DNA from: Sphingobacteriales bacterium
Lineage (GTDB): Bacteria; Bacteroidota; Bacteroidia; Sphingobacteriales; Sphingobacteriaceae
Length of the DNA stretch: 64,000 nt
NCBI GenBank assembly: GCA_004293485.1
Contig: RDYW01000031.1
Location: 81,184-145,183 of the forward strand
Reading direction: 5' to 3'
Part shown: positions 8,691 through 17,606 of the stretch, in pieces
How positions within the stretch are numbered: position 1 is the first letter of the stretch
Layout: every line of letters begins with the position of its first letter
Program-made: the position numbers and the translations under genes
The notes under the pieces: model-generated
Told to the model about the DNA's origin: nothing
The model's input: only the letters and a program-made list of their open reading frames with translations
Database searches by the model: none

Positions 8691-10238
8691 ATGAAAAAAT
8701 TTAACGCTTTTATATATACACTCCTTTTATTTACGGCCATATCTTGCAAAAAAGATATTATTGAACAAACCGAAGGCATAGCCGCCTTAAACCCTACCAC
8801 CACCGATATAAATGCTGGCGATTGGAAAACAATTTTATTAAGCTCGGGGGCCGAAATTGCCGTACCCGCCCCATTACCCATTACTAACCCACTTTACATA
8901 GGCGAACTAAACGAAATAAAAGGCTTGCAACAAAATATTAGTAAAGACCAGCAAAAACAAATTACTTACTGGGCAGCTGGTGGCTTATTACGTTGGAACG
9001 AAATAATGCGAGAACTGGTGGCCAAATACAACCTGCCACCTTACCAAAACGAAGATGGTACTTACCCTTTTCCGCAAGCTAACAACCCTTTTGCCTACCC
9101 ACTTTTCCCTTTCTCTAACCCGCCGTATGCGGCAAGGGCTTATGCCTATATTGCTGCTGCACAATACGATGCCTTGGTAGCTGCTTGGCATTATAAAAAA
9201 ATGTACAATCGCCCAGCTCCGTACAAAAATACCACAGGCATTAATGCAATGGTTACCCCAACCGATTTACCAAGTTATCCATCCGAAGCGGCAGTAATAG
9301 CTGGCACAACAGCCGAAATGATGAAACTATTGTTTCCTACCGAGATTGCCAATATCGAGCAAAAAGCCGCCAGCCAACAGTTAAGTATGATGAGAGCAGG
9401 TGCCGCCACCCGTAGCGATATGCTAGCTGGCGAAGCACTTGGCCGAGCCGTAGCCCAAAAATTTATAGCCCGAGCAAGGCTTGATAAAACAGGTACTCCA
9501 GCAACAATAGGAAACCCAGATAGCTGGACAAAATTAACAGACAATGCCTTAAAATACAACTTAACGCCATGGGTGAGTTTAGAATCGCCCAAACGACCGC
9601 CCATGTTGCCCGGGTTTGGTAATGTAACGCCTATATTAATGCCTGCTAACGATTTAATTGCTTTACGCCCTGGCCCTCCGCCGGCATCTGGTAGCGCACA
9701 ATTAAGCAAAGAAACACAAGAAATATATGATTTTGTGAAAAACCCAAGTCGCGAAAATATTAGAATTGCACATTTTTGGGCCGATGGTGTGGGCACTTAC
9801 TCGCCCCCAGGCCACTGGAACGCTATTGCCGCCAAAGATTTTATAGCCCAAAACCTTAGCGAAGTAAAATGGAGCCGTAATATGGCTTTGTTAAATTTAT
9901 GTATGATGGATGCTGCCATTATCACATGGGATACCAAATATTTTTATTTTAACGCTCGCCCTTGCCAAGTAAACCCTGCTATAAAAACATTTACTGGTAC
10001 GCCAAATTTCCCAGCTTATATATCAGGTCATTCCACATTTAGTGCCGCGGCGGCAACGGTTTTGGGTTATTTAACTCCTGCCCGAGCAGCCGATTATAAC
10101 AATATGGCCAACGAAGCTTCACGATCACGTTTAGTAGCTGGCATACATTTCCGTAGCGATTGTGAGGAAGGGTTAAAGGTTGGAAAAAAAGTAGGCGATT
10201 ATTTTGTAGCCCGAGGTAAAACCGACGGTGCGCAATAG
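8691..10238 (+). CDS. Vanadium-dependent haloperoxidase / PAP2-type phosphatase lipoprotein
   Basis: A 515-residue lipoprotein: the ATG at 8691 gives MKKFNAFIYTLLLFTAISC with a lipobox Cys at residue 19; an open frame further upstream overlaps the previous gene and is not the start. The C-terminal third carries the complete vanadate/phosphate site of the PAP2 superfamily: KYFYFNARP (K-x6-RP), SGHS, and SRLVAGIHFRSD (SR-x5-H-x3-D). The long N-terminal helical part is as in bacterial vanadium haloperoxidase-like proteins. It may halogenate with peroxide or hydrolyse phosphate esters; the sequence alone does not decide. It pairs with the barrel protein just upstream and is followed by a strong terminator. 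Confidence 0.85.
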   Translation: MKKFNAFIYTLLLFTAISCKKDIIEQTEGIAALNPTTTDINAGDWKTILLSSGAEIAVPAPLPITNPLYIGELNEIKGLQQNISKDQQKQITYWAAGGLLRWNEIMRELVAKYNLPPYQNEDGTYPFPQANNPFAYPLFPFSNPPYAARAYAYIAAAQYDALVAAWHYKKMYNRPAPYKNTTGINAMVTPTDLPSYPSEAAVIAGTTAEMMKLLFPTEIANIEQKAASQQLSMMRAGAATRSDMLAGEALGRAVAQKFIARARLDKTGTPATIGNPDSWTKLTDNALKYNLTPWVSLESPKRPPMLPGFGNVTPILMPANDLIALRPGPPPASGSAQLSKETQEIYDFVKNPSRENIRIAHFWADGVGTYSPPGHWNAIAAKDFIAQNLSEVKWSRNMALLNLCMMDAAIITWDTKYFYFNARPCQVNPAIKTFTGTPNFPAYISGHSTFSAAAATVLGYLTPARAADYNNMANEASRSRLVAGIHFRSDCEEGLKVGKKVGDYFVARGKTDGAQ

Positions 10239-10248
10239 AACACTTTTT

Positions 10249-10291
10249 AAAATGCGGTGTTACCTTGCATTAAAAGCACACACCGCATTTT
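10249..10291 (+). terminator. Terminator hairpin after the haloperoxidase gene
   Basis: AAAATGCGGTGT (10249-10260) and ACACCGCATTTT (10280-10291) form a perfect 12-bp stem with a 19-base loop, 10 bases after the stop codon; the 3' arm ends in a short T run. Confidence 0.75.
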
Positions 10292-10352
10292 GAAATTTTA
10301 TGGTACAAATAGCTCTCTTCAATAAAATATAAAATTTTTAAAACTAATTTAG

Positions 10353-10385
10353 TTTGTAGTTTTATTTATCAAAAGCTAACATTTG
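10353..10385 (+). promoter_or_regulatory. Possible lutB promoter
   Basis: TTTG (10353-10356), 20 bases, then TAACATTTG (10377-10385). This is the phylum pattern with one extra base inside the -7 element. It would give a leader of roughly 108 bases before lutB. Confidence 0.35.
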
Positions 10386-10499
10386 GTTCGCACAATTAAG
10401 AAAAATAGTTGCTTTATTGTTTCCTTTTAAGATATTTTGATTAAAATTGAACTCTTAGAGTTTCTAATACAAATTATACTAAATATCTTAACATTACAG

Positions 10500-11873
10500 A
10501 TGAAAACTTTGGCCGATAATTTTTTAGATACAACTGGGGTTAAAGCATTTGATTTAAACCACCGAAAAATTATAAATAACAATATTGGCAAATATGATAT
10601 TGCAGTAAAACGTGGTCTATCAAGGCTTGATAACCTCGAACACGTAAAAAAGAAAGCCCACGTAATAAAGTGGAAAGTGATAGAAAATTTAGACAAGTAT
10701 TTGCCCGAGTTTGAAGCAAATTTTATGAAACGGGGCGGAAAAGTTATTTGGGCAAATAACAGCCAAGAAGCCAACCAAGCAATTTTAGAAATCACAAAAA
10801 AAGCAAATGCTAAAACAGTAATTAAATCTAAATCAATGGTTACCGAAGAAATTCATTTAAACGAATTTTTAGAAAACCATAAAATCGAATCGTTAGAGTC
10901 GGACTTGGGCGAATACATAGTGCAATTATTGGGGCAAAAACCCTACCACATTGTTACGCCTGCCATGCACCTAAGTAAAGATGATATAGCCAAACTTTTT
11001 AATCAAAAATTTGGCACCCCTATTGATGCTACTCCGCAACAGCTTACCCTTAAAGCTAGAGAGTTGCTACGCGATAAATACCTAAGTGCCGATGTAGGCA
11101 TAACTGGTGCAAACTTTTTAATAGCCGATACGGGCGGCGTGTGCATTACCGAAAACGAAGGAAATGCCCGCTTAACCACCACTTTCCCCAAAATACATAT
11201 TGCCATAGTAGGTATCGAAAAAATTATACCTACAACTGCAGATTTAGATTTGTTTTGGCCAATGTTAGCAACCCATGGTACAGGGCAAAACTTAACGGTT
11301 TACAATACCATATGCAATGGGCCAAGGCAAGCCAACGAAACCGACGGCCCCGAGGAAATGTATGTAATTTTGTTAGACAATGGGCGTAGCGATTTATTAG
11401 CTCAAAAAGACCAACGTCAGGGCTTATATTGCATACGCTGTGGTGCTTGCCTTAATGCATGCCCTATTTATAAAAACATTGGTGGCCATAGCTACGAAAC
11501 TACCTATAGTGGCCCCATAGGTTCTATTATTACGCCACACTTAAAAGGTATCGATAACTTTAAGCACCTTAGCTACGCATCAAGCCTTTGTGGAAAATGT
11601 AGCGAAGTATGCCCTGTTAAAATTGATATTCATAAAATGTTATTGCTTAATAGGAGAGATGCGGTTAAAAAAAACTTCACTTCACATACCGAAAAAATAG
11701 GGTGGTATGTAGCTTCTAAGGCACTAAATAATCGTAAATGGATGGATTATTTTAGCGGTAAAACCAAAAATTTTTTCATTAAATATTTATTTAAAAAAAC
11801 TTGGGGCAAAAAAAGAAGTTTGCCCAAAATAGCCGACAAATCTTTTAGTAAGCAATGGAAAGAAGGTAAATAA
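10500..11873 (+). CDS. lutB: Lactate-utilisation iron-sulfur protein LutB/LldF
   Basis: A 457-residue protein from the ATG at 10500; upstream in-frame codons lack support. The N-terminal two thirds are a LUD domain (segments SMVTEEIHLNEFLE, GANFLIADTGGVCITENEGNARL). The C-terminal part has two cysteine clusters, CIRCGACLNACPIY and CGKCSEVCPVKIDIH, which bind a pair of [4Fe-4S] clusters. LutB works with LutA and LutC to oxidise L-lactate to pyruvate at the membrane. Neither partner is in the window, so this copy is solitary here. Length and motifs are normal. Confidence 0.92.
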   Translation: MKTLADNFLDTTGVKAFDLNHRKIINNNIGKYDIAVKRGLSRLDNLEHVKKKAHVIKWKVIENLDKYLPEFEANFMKRGGKVIWANNSQEANQAILEITKKANAKTVIKSKSMVTEEIHLNEFLENHKIESLESDLGEYIVQLLGQKPYHIVTPAMHLSKDDIAKLFNQKFGTPIDATPQQLTLKARELLRDKYLSADVGITGANFLIADTGGVCITENEGNARLTTTFPKIHIAIVGIEKIIPTTADLDLFWPMLATHGTGQNLTVYNTICNGPRQANETDGPEEMYVILLDNGRSDLLAQKDQRQGLYCIRCGACLNACPIYKNIGGHSYETTYSGPIGSIITPHLKGIDNFKHLSYASSLCGKCSEVCPVKIDIHKMLLLNRRDAVKKNFTSHTEKIGWYVASKALNNRKWMDYFSGKTKNFFIKYLFKKTWGKKRSLPKIADKSFSKQWKEGK

Positions 11874-12385
11874 ACACAAAAGCCTTTTTGCTTCATCCAT
11901 TTTAGTTTATTTAGTAAAGCATTATCCGAACTTTAAAATATTAATATAGTTTTTTTCTTAAAAACTAATAAAAAGGATAAACTAATTAGAGCCAAATATA
12001 GTAGTAACTTCAAACAGTTAAAGGGTTTATATATAAAAACGTATTTACTGTTGCCAAAGCACCAAAGCTACCGCTACTTGTATTAATAAAATGCAATATT
12101 TAATTGGGGGCTACTGTTGCCTCTCCAGTTATACCTACACCAAGCAGCTATCTAACCACTACACATGTTAAAAATAAAGCTTCACTCATCATTAAGAATT
12201 GTTCTAAATTAGATTATTGCTCCAAGCATAAATAATTTGTTAATAAATTGCGACTTTGTTTTAAAATCATAAAAATCATTTAACATTATAAAAACAACTA
12301 CTTATTTAAAATAGATGAGCAATATTAAAGCAATAAACCTACCTTCCATTAAAAATTTAACACAAGCCAGCAAAGCATAAAAAAT
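11874..12385. other. Intergenic region between lutB and nuoF
   Basis: About 510 bases without a recognisable gene. A tiny frame (ATG 12315 to TAA 12380, 21 residues) ends five bases before nuoF but has no family resemblance. I looked for nuoE remnants because nuoE normally precedes nuoF and found none. No clear TAnnTTTG promoter was seen. Confidence 0.6.
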
Positions 12386-13741
12386 ATGGGACGCAAATTA
12401 TTATTAGAACATATAAACGTACCCGGCATAAATACTTTGGCCGTTTATAAAGAAAAAGGCGGTTACCGAGCGGTAGAAAAAGCGTTAAAAACAATGAGTA
12501 CCGATGATGTTGTGGAGGAAGTAAAAAAATCGGGTTTGCGTGGCCGTGGTGGTGCAGGTTTCCCTACCGGGATGAAGTGGAGCTTTTTAGCCAAGCCCGA
12601 AGGTGTAGCCCGCTACTTAGTTTGCAACGCAGATGAAAGCGAACCTGGTACTTTTAAAGACCGTTATTTAATGACGCACATTCCTCACGCCTTAATTGAG
12701 GGAATGATTGTAGGCAGCTATGCCTTAGGCGCAAACGTAAGCTATATATATGTACGTGGCGAAATGATGCCACAAATTAGAATTTTAGAAAAAGCCATTG
12801 CCGAAGCAAAAGCAGCTGGCTATTTGGGTAAAAATATTTTAGGTACAGGTTACGATTTAGAACTGTACGTACAACCCGGCGGCGGTGCTTATATATGTGG
12901 CGAAGAAACCGCTTTGTTAGAATCGCTAGAAGGTAAACGTGGCAATCCACGTATTAAACCTCCTTTTCCAGCTATTGCTGGATTGTATGGTTGCCCAACG
13001 GTGGTAAATAATGTAGAATCTATTGCTGCCGTAGTACCCATTATTAACAACGGTGGCGACGAATATGCCAAAACAGGCATTGGTCGCTCCACAGGTACAA
13101 AACTAATTTCGGCATCGGGTAATATCAATAAACCAGGCGTTTACGAAATTGAGTTAGGCATAACCGTAGAAGATTTTATTTATAGTGATGAATATTGCGG
13201 CGGCATAGCCAAAGGAAAAAGACTAAAAGCGGTGGTTGCTGGTGGTTCATCGGTACCGGTTTTACCCGCCAACTTAATTTTAAATACCGTAAACGGCGAA
13301 AAACGTTTAATGAGCTACGAAAGCCTTGCCGACGGTGGTTTTGTAAGTGGTACAATGTTAGGTTCGGGAGGTTTTGTGGTGTACGATGAAGACCAATGTA
13401 TGGTGCGCAATACTTGGAATTTTGCCCGTTTTTACCACCACGAAAGTTGTGGCCAATGTTCGCCTTGCCGCGAGGGTACAGGCTGGATGGAAAAAGTTTT
13501 ACACCGTTTAGAGTACGGCCACGGCAAAATGAGCGATATGGATTTATTGGTTGATGTTTCTAAAAAAATAGAAGGAAACACCATTTGCCCATTGGGCGAT
13601 GCCGCAGCTTGGCCAGTAGCAAGTGCCATACGTCATTTTAGAGAAGAGTTTGAGTATCACGTACAACAACCTGTTTTAGCATTAACGCAAAACTTTGGGA
13701 TTGGGAAGTATGCGGATGCGTTGCCGGAGTTGGTTAGTTAA
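12386..13741 (+). CDS. nuoF: NADH-quinone oxidoreductase subunit F
   Basis: A 451-residue NuoF, the NADH-binding, FMN and [4Fe-4S] (N3) subunit of complex I, in the cytoplasmic peripheral arm. Visible are the NADH-site [10 protein letters not shown] (about residue 51), the FMN-site [33 protein letters not shown], and the cluster motif [13 protein letters not shown] (about residue 354) with the fourth Cys in NTICPLGD. Full length. It is separated from nuoG by a 1.8 kb accessory cassette, and nuoE and nuoA-D do not precede it, which is unusual. Confidence 0.97.
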   Translation: MGRKLLLEHINVPGINTLAVYKEKGGYRAVEKALKTMSTDDVVEEVKKSGLRGRGGAGFPTGMKWSFLAKPEGVARYLVCNADESEPGTFKDRYLMTHIPHALIEGMIVGSYALGANVSYIYVRGEMMPQIRILEKAIAEAKAAGYLGKNILGTGYDLELYVQPGGGAYICGEETALLESLEGKRGNPRIKPPFPAIAGLYGCPTVVNNVESIAAVVPIINNGGDEYAKTGIGRSTGTKLISASGNINKPGVYEIELGITVEDFIYSDEYCGGIAKGKRLKAVVAGGSSVPVLPANLILNTVNGEKRLMSYESLADGGFVSGTMLGSGGFVVYDEDQCMVRNTWNFARFYHHESCGQCSPCREGTGWMEKVLHRLEYGHGKMSDMDLLVDVSKKIEGNTICPLGDAAAWPVASAIRHFREEFEYHVQQPVLALTQNFGIGKYADALPELVS

Positions 13742-13776
13742 GTTAAAATATATAAGATAAACAGTTTAATTTGTAT

Positions 13777-14223
13777 ATGCCTGCAATACTCGAAACTCTT
13801 GTTAAATTAATAACCATTGCAGGTATTGTTATAGCTGTTTTTACATATCTTAAAAACACTAAATTATCCCAAGCAAAATGGTTAAGCGAGTTGTTCGAAA
13901 AGTTTTATGAAAAAGAAACGTATAAAGAAGTACGACTTTTAATAGATTATAAAACAGCACAATACCAAAATTTAATAAACAGTATTAAGGCAGATACCGA
14001 ACCCGAATTACAAGAAAAATTAGTTGATTACCTAAATTTTTTCGAATTTATCTCAACGCTAAATGTAGAAAAGCAATTAAGCTTAAGGCAAATAAATTTA
14101 GTGTTTGGTTATTACATTAACGCAATCAGCCAAAGCGAAGAAATAATGGATTTTATAAAAAAATCGGGCTTTCAAAATTTACCAGACTTGATTAGAAGTA
14201 TGAATAATTTAAGGAGTAATTAA
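13777..14223 (+). CDS. Membrane-anchored hypothetical protein
   Basis: A 148-residue protein (ATG 13777 preferred to a TTG two codons earlier). Residues 8-25 form one transmembrane helix followed by NTKLSQAKWLSELFEKFYE and a long helical, charged cytoplasmic part ending in DLIRSMNNL. The topology recalls DUF4760-type single-span proteins, but I cannot assign the family. It lies 35 bases after nuoF and only 2 bases before the cyclotransferase-like gene, so it forms a pair with it. Its codon use is more AT-rich than that of nuoF, suggesting acquisition within the complex I cluster. Confidence 0.65.
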   Translation: MPAILETLVKLITIAGIVIAVFTYLKNTKLSQAKWLSELFEKFYEKETYKEVRLLIDYKTAQYQNLINSIKADTEPELQEKLVDYLNFFEFISTLNVEKQLSLRQINLVFGYYINAISQSEEIMDFIKKSGFQNLPDLIRSMNNLRSN

Positions 14224-14225
14224 TT

Positions 14226-14627
14226 ATGGAGCATTTATTTGTTTATGGCACCTTATTAAATCATTTTAAACACGATACTTTATTATCTATTGAAAAGTTT
14301 TTAAAATTTAAAAGCAATGGATACTTAAAAGGTAAACTATACGATTTGGGCGAATACCCAGCTGTTGTAGAGGATGCTGACACGTTAGAAAAAGTAAAGG
14401 GAGAAGTATATTTAATTAATAATCCTGAAAAGGTATTTAATATTTTAGATGAATACGAGGGTGTTAATGATGTTGAAGCCGAATACAAGAGAAAAAAAAA
14501 GGTAGTAACACTAAACGAGGGAAAAAACATTAAAAGTTGGGTTTATGTGTATAAAAAACAAATTGAACCTAATTTAAAAAAGATTGTGGGTGGCGATTAT
14601 GTTAGTTTTATGAAGAATAAAATATAA
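14226..14627 (+). CDS. Gamma-glutamylcyclotransferase-like (AIG2/GGCT) protein
   Basis: A 133-residue protein of the GGCT fold. It begins with the hallmark FVYGTLL (residues 5-11, substrate-binding loop), has GKLYDLGEYPAVV in the middle and the catalytic-type Glu in LDEYEGV, followed by the strand KSWVYVYKK. Members release 5-oxoproline from gamma-glutamyl compounds or act on related amines; the substrate is unknown here. It is coupled (2-base gap) to the membrane-anchored protein upstream. Together they sit inside the nuo cluster, unrelated to complex I function as far as known. Confidence 0.8.
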   Translation: MEHLFVYGTLLNHFKHDTLLSIEKFLKFKSNGYLKGKLYDLGEYPAVVEDADTLEKVKGEVYLINNPEKVFNILDEYEGVNDVEAEYKRKKKVVTLNEGKNIKSWVYVYKKQIEPNLKKIVGGDYVSFMKNKI

Positions 14628-14657
14628 AAAAATTGCGATTTAAAGTTTTTATAAAAT

Positions 14658-14819
14658 ATGGAGAACATTAAAAATACAGAAACTGCAATTAAAGATTTTG
14701 AGGCCGTACAGTTTATGAGGTATGAGCGTGATAAAATAAGCAATGATGTTAAGGATATGGATTTTGAACAAATAAAAAAGTATTTAAAAAAAGAAGTGCC
14801 GAGTTTCAAAGTCAAATAA
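14658..14819 (+). CDS. 53-residue hypothetical protein
   Basis: ATG 14658 to TAA 14819 encodes 53 residues, highly charged and helical, with the run KDFEAVQFMRYERDKIS and a following FEQIKKYLKK. This layout (D-F-x-A-V-x-F-M-R-x-x-R-D-x-I) is like short antitoxin-type or unknown proteins found in many bacteria, but no toxin lies beside it. Good coding character (no rare internal stops, Lys-rich ending) supports a real gene; the role is unknown. Confidence 0.5.
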   Translation: MENIKNTETAIKDFEAVQFMRYERDKISNDVKDMDFEQIKKYLKKEVPSFKVK

Positions 14820-14840
14820 AATAGTTGTAATTTTAAAATA

Positions 14841-14865
14841 ATGGTATCACAATTTGTGACACCAT
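14841..14865. repeat. Palindrome 1 (ATGGT...ACCAT)
   Basis: A 25-base near-perfect inverted repeat with core CACAATTTGTG and one mismatch. It lies 21 bases after the 53-residue gene and shares its core with the palindromes at 14941 and 15190. Confidence 0.6.
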
Positions 14866-14940
14866 CAAAACATTTAAAGCGATAAATAAAAACTAGCAAT
14901 AAAAATGATTGCTGTTGTTTTTGAACAAAAAAATTAAAAA

Positions 14941-14971
14941 ATTCTAAGGTCACAAATTGCAACCTTAGAAT
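14941..14971. repeat. Palindrome 2 (ATTCTAAGGT...ACCTTAGAAT)
   Basis: A 31-base inverted repeat with perfect 10-base outer arms. Its 29-base core matches the palindrome inside the ORF6N gene at 26 of 29 positions, and one frame reads LRSQIATLE, the same peptide motif as the gene. It is either a fragment of another ORF6N copy or a mobile or operator-like palindrome. Confidence 0.65.
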
Positions 14972-14987
14972 AAAAATGTTTTAAACA

Positions 14988-15511
14988 ATGGATTAAGATA
15001 TATCTATAATCCCGAATGAGATAATTATTAATAAAATTTATCTGTTTAGAGGAGTTAAGGTAATGATGGATGTAGATTTAGCTGAAATATTTGGTGTTGA
15101 AACTAAACATCTTAAAGAGCAAGTTAGAAGAAATATAAATCGTTTTCCCGAGCATTTTATGTTTGAGTTAACAAAAGAAGAAAATGAAGTTCTAAGGTCG
15201 CAATTTGCGACCTTAGAAACTGGAAAATATTCGAAATACCTACCATTTGCATTTAGCGAACACGGTATTTTGCAAAGTCAAACGTTTTAAAAAGTACAAG
15301 AGCGGTTGAAGTGAGTATTAAAATTATAGATGTGTTTGTGCAACTTAGAACAATGGTTTTAAGTAACACACAACTACGTTTAGAAATAGAAAAAATAAAG
15401 AAAAAAGTAGATAATCAAGATAAAAACATTGAAGTTATTTTCAAATATTTTGATGAATTGTTAGAACAAAAACAAAAGCCGAGGCAACAAATAGGGTATA
15501 AAAATTTCTGA
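14988..15511 (+). pseudogene. ORF6N (KilA-N-associated) DNA-binding protein, broken
   Basis: The frame from ATG 14988 has a TAA as its third codon, then continues IPNEIIINKIYLFRGVKVM, DLAEIFGVETKHLKEQVRRN and NRFPEHFMFELTKEE, which is the ORF6N domain. At about 15280 the frame is lost: the 15063 frame ends in GILQSQTF, while the next frame resumes with NVLKSTRAVEVSIKIIDVF and the coiled-coil tail to 15511. Thus there is an early stop plus a one-base frameshift. ORF6N proteins are phage- and mobile-element-associated regulators. The gene sits in the accessory cassette between nuoF and nuoG and contains an unusual perfect palindrome. Confidence 0.8.
15190..15218. repeat. Palindrome 3 inside the ORF6N gene
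   Basis: A 29-base palindrome with perfect 14-base arms (TTCTAAGGTCGCAA and its complement around one central base), encoding LRSQFATLE of the ORF6N protein. Confidence 0.8.
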
Positions 15512-15525
15512 TAAGAAATAATATA

Positions 15526-16527
15526 ATGAGTGATAAAATTAAAGTAACCATAGACGGTATTCCGGTAGAAGTATCTCCCGGAACAACTATACTAAATGCA
15601 GCAAGGCAAATAGGTGGCGATATTGTGCCGCCAGCAATGTGCTATTATTCTAAACTAGAAGGTAGTGGCGGCAAGTGCCGTACTTGTTTGGTAAAAGTGA
15701 GCAAAGGCTCCGATAAAGATCCTCGGCCTATGCCAAAACTTATTGCCAGCTGCCGTACAACGGTAATGGACGGTATGGAGGTGCAAAACATTACATCGCC
15801 CGAGGTAGTTGAAGCCCGCAAAGGTGTGGTAGAAATGTTACTGATTAACCACCCGCTAGATTGCCCCGTGTGCGACCAAGCCGGCGAATGCCATTTGCAA
15901 GATTTAGCTTTCGACCACGGCAGCCAAGCCACCCGTTACGAGTTCGACCGACGAACGTTTGACAAAATAGATATTGGCGATAAAATTCAATTGCACATGA
16001 CACGCTGTATTTTATGCTACCGCTGTGTTTTTGTGGCCGACCAAATTACCAACACCCGCCTACACGGTATTTTAAACCGTGGCGACCATTCCGAAATTTC
16101 AACCTACATATCTAAAGCGGTGGACAACGATTTTTCGGGAAACGTAATTGATGTGTGCCCAGTAGGTGCATTAACCGATAAAACCTTTAGGTTTAAAAAC
16201 CGTGTGTGGTTTACCAAACCTGTTGAAGCACACCGCAATTGCCCTACGTGTACTGGTAAAGTAACCCTTTGGTATAAAGGAAACGAGGTGCTAAGGGTAA
16301 CAGGCCGTAAAGATACCTACGGCGAAGTAGCCGATTTTATTTGTAATACTTGCCGTTTCGATAAAAAAGCAACAAGCGATTGGGTGATAGAAGGCCCTAC
16401 AAAAGTTGCCCGTACATCGGTAATTAACAGCAACCATTACGATACTTTGCAACCGTTACCTGTAATTAAAAAGAATTTGGTGCTTATGGCAGCCAATAAA
16501 GTTGAATTTGAAAAAGCCGTAAAATAG
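15526..16527 (+). CDS. nuoG: NADH-quinone oxidoreductase subunit G (short form)
   Basis: A 333-residue NuoG. It has an N-terminal ferredoxin-like [2Fe-2S] domain with CYYSKLEGSGGKCRTC (about residues 38-53) and C further on, the HPLDCPVCDQAGECHLQD segment for the His/Cys [4Fe-4S] cluster, and CILCYRC plus VCPVGA for the next cluster. The molybdopterin-like C-terminal domain of proteobacterial NuoG is missing; this short form is normal in Bacteroidota, so I do not call it truncated. It starts 14 bases after the broken ORF6N gene and is 2 bases from nuoH. Confidence 0.93.
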   Translation: MSDKIKVTIDGIPVEVSPGTTILNAARQIGGDIVPPAMCYYSKLEGSGGKCRTCLVKVSKGSDKDPRPMPKLIASCRTTVMDGMEVQNITSPEVVEARKGVVEMLLINHPLDCPVCDQAGECHLQDLAFDHGSQATRYEFDRRTFDKIDIGDKIQLHMTRCILCYRCVFVADQITNTRLHGILNRGDHSEISTYISKAVDNDFSGNVIDVCPVGALTDKTFRFKNRVWFTKPVEAHRNCPTCTGKVTLWYKGNEVLRVTGRKDTYGEVADFICNTCRFDKKATSDWVIEGPTKVARTSVINSNHYDTLQPLPVIKKNLVLMAANKVEFEKAVK

Positions 16528-16529
16528 TA

Positions 16530-17567
16530 ATGGAACTCGCATTTTTAATAGAAAAAGTTGCCGTAGTGGTAATATTGTTTGTACTAACGCTAACCATAGC
16601 CGCTTACAGCACCCTGGCCGAACGTAAAGTTGCCGCCTTTTTACAAGATAGGGTAGGCCCCGATAGGGCCGGACCTTTTGGCGTTTTCCAACCCCTTGCC
16701 GATGGTGGTAAAATGTTTTTTAAGGAAGAAACTACACCCAATGGCGCCAACAAATGGCTGTTTATTGCCGGCCCATCTTTGGCTTTGCTCACCTCGTTTT
16801 TGGGGAGTGCCGTTATCCCGTGGGGGCAGCCCATTAATTTTTTTGGTAGGATAGTTCCGCTTCAAGTTACCGATATTAATGTAGGCATTCTTTATATTTT
16901 TGGCGTAGTATCGTTAGGCGTTTACGGCATTATGATAGGTGGCTGGGCATCAAACAACAAATATTCGCTAATGGGAGCGGTACGTGGCGCATCGCAAAAT
17001 ATCAGTTACGAAATTGCTATGGGCTTATCTATCATAGCTTTACTATTGGTTACCAACTCGCTTAGTTTTAAAGTAATTGCCGAGCAACAACACGGCATCA
17101 ACTGGAATTTTTGGTACCAGCCTTTAGGTTTTTTGATTTTTTTAGTCTGCGCTTTCGCCGAAACTAACCGTGTGCCCTTTGATTTACCCGAGTGCGAAAC
17201 CGAGCTAATTGGCGGTTACAATACCGAATATTCGGGCTTTAAAATGGGTGCTTATATGTTTGCCGAATACATCAATATGTTTGTATCGTCGGCCGTTATG
17301 GCCACCCTATATTTTGGCGGTTACAATTACCCAGGTATGGATTTTGTGAACCAACATTTAGGCACAACTTGGGGGCCGCTAGTAGGCGTAGCCGTTTTGT
17401 TAGGTAAAATATTGGCCTTCATTTTCTTTTTTATGTGGGTGCGCTGGACAGTGCCACGTTTCCGGTACGACCAGCTGATGAACCTAGGATGGAAAATCCT
17501 CATCCCATTAGCCATAGCCAACATTGTAATAACGGCTTGTGTAATTACATTTTTTGATAAATTTTAA
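16530..17567 (+). CDS. nuoH: NADH-quinone oxidoreductase subunit H
   Basis: A 345-residue multi-span membrane protein (eight or more helices) that joins the peripheral and membrane arms of complex I and forms part of the quinone site. Family motifs are clear: LAERKVAAFLQDRVGPDRAG near residue 30, ASQNISYEIAMGLS, FAETNRVPFDLPE(C)ETELIGGYNTEYSG, and WVRWTVPRFRYDQLM near the end. Two bases separate it from nuoG; nuoI follows after 39 bases. Confidence 0.97.
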   Translation: MELAFLIEKVAVVVILFVLTLTIAAYSTLAERKVAAFLQDRVGPDRAGPFGVFQPLADGGKMFFKEETTPNGANKWLFIAGPSLALLTSFLGSAVIPWGQPINFFGRIVPLQVTDINVGILYIFGVVSLGVYGIMIGGWASNNKYSLMGAVRGASQNISYEIAMGLSIIALLLVTNSLSFKVIAEQQHGINWNFWYQPLGFLIFLVCAFAETNRVPFDLPECETELIGGYNTEYSGFKMGAYMFAEYINMFVSSAVMATLYFGGYNYPGMDFVNQHLGTTWGPLVGVAVLLGKILAFIFFFMWVRWTVPRFRYDQLMNLGWKILIPLAIANIVITACVITFFDKF

Positions 17568-17606
17568 AATATTTTTTCCCTTTCGGGGGATGCTAAAAAC
17601 ATACAA

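Noticed and set aside
9275..9796. 173-residue open frame on the minus strand
   Set aside because: Antisense to the haloperoxidase gene, which has a full motif set; no family features.
12315..12380. 21-residue frame just before nuoF
   Set aside because: Too short, no Thr, Trp or other regulatory codon runs, no resemblance to nuoE.
12181..12385. nuoE remnant before nuoF
   Set aside because: All frames checked by eye; no thioredoxin-like or 2Fe-2S Cys pattern.
15526..16527. NuoG that looks truncated
   Set aside because: Lack of the molybdopterin domain is the normal form in Bacteroidota, so it is not a broken gene.
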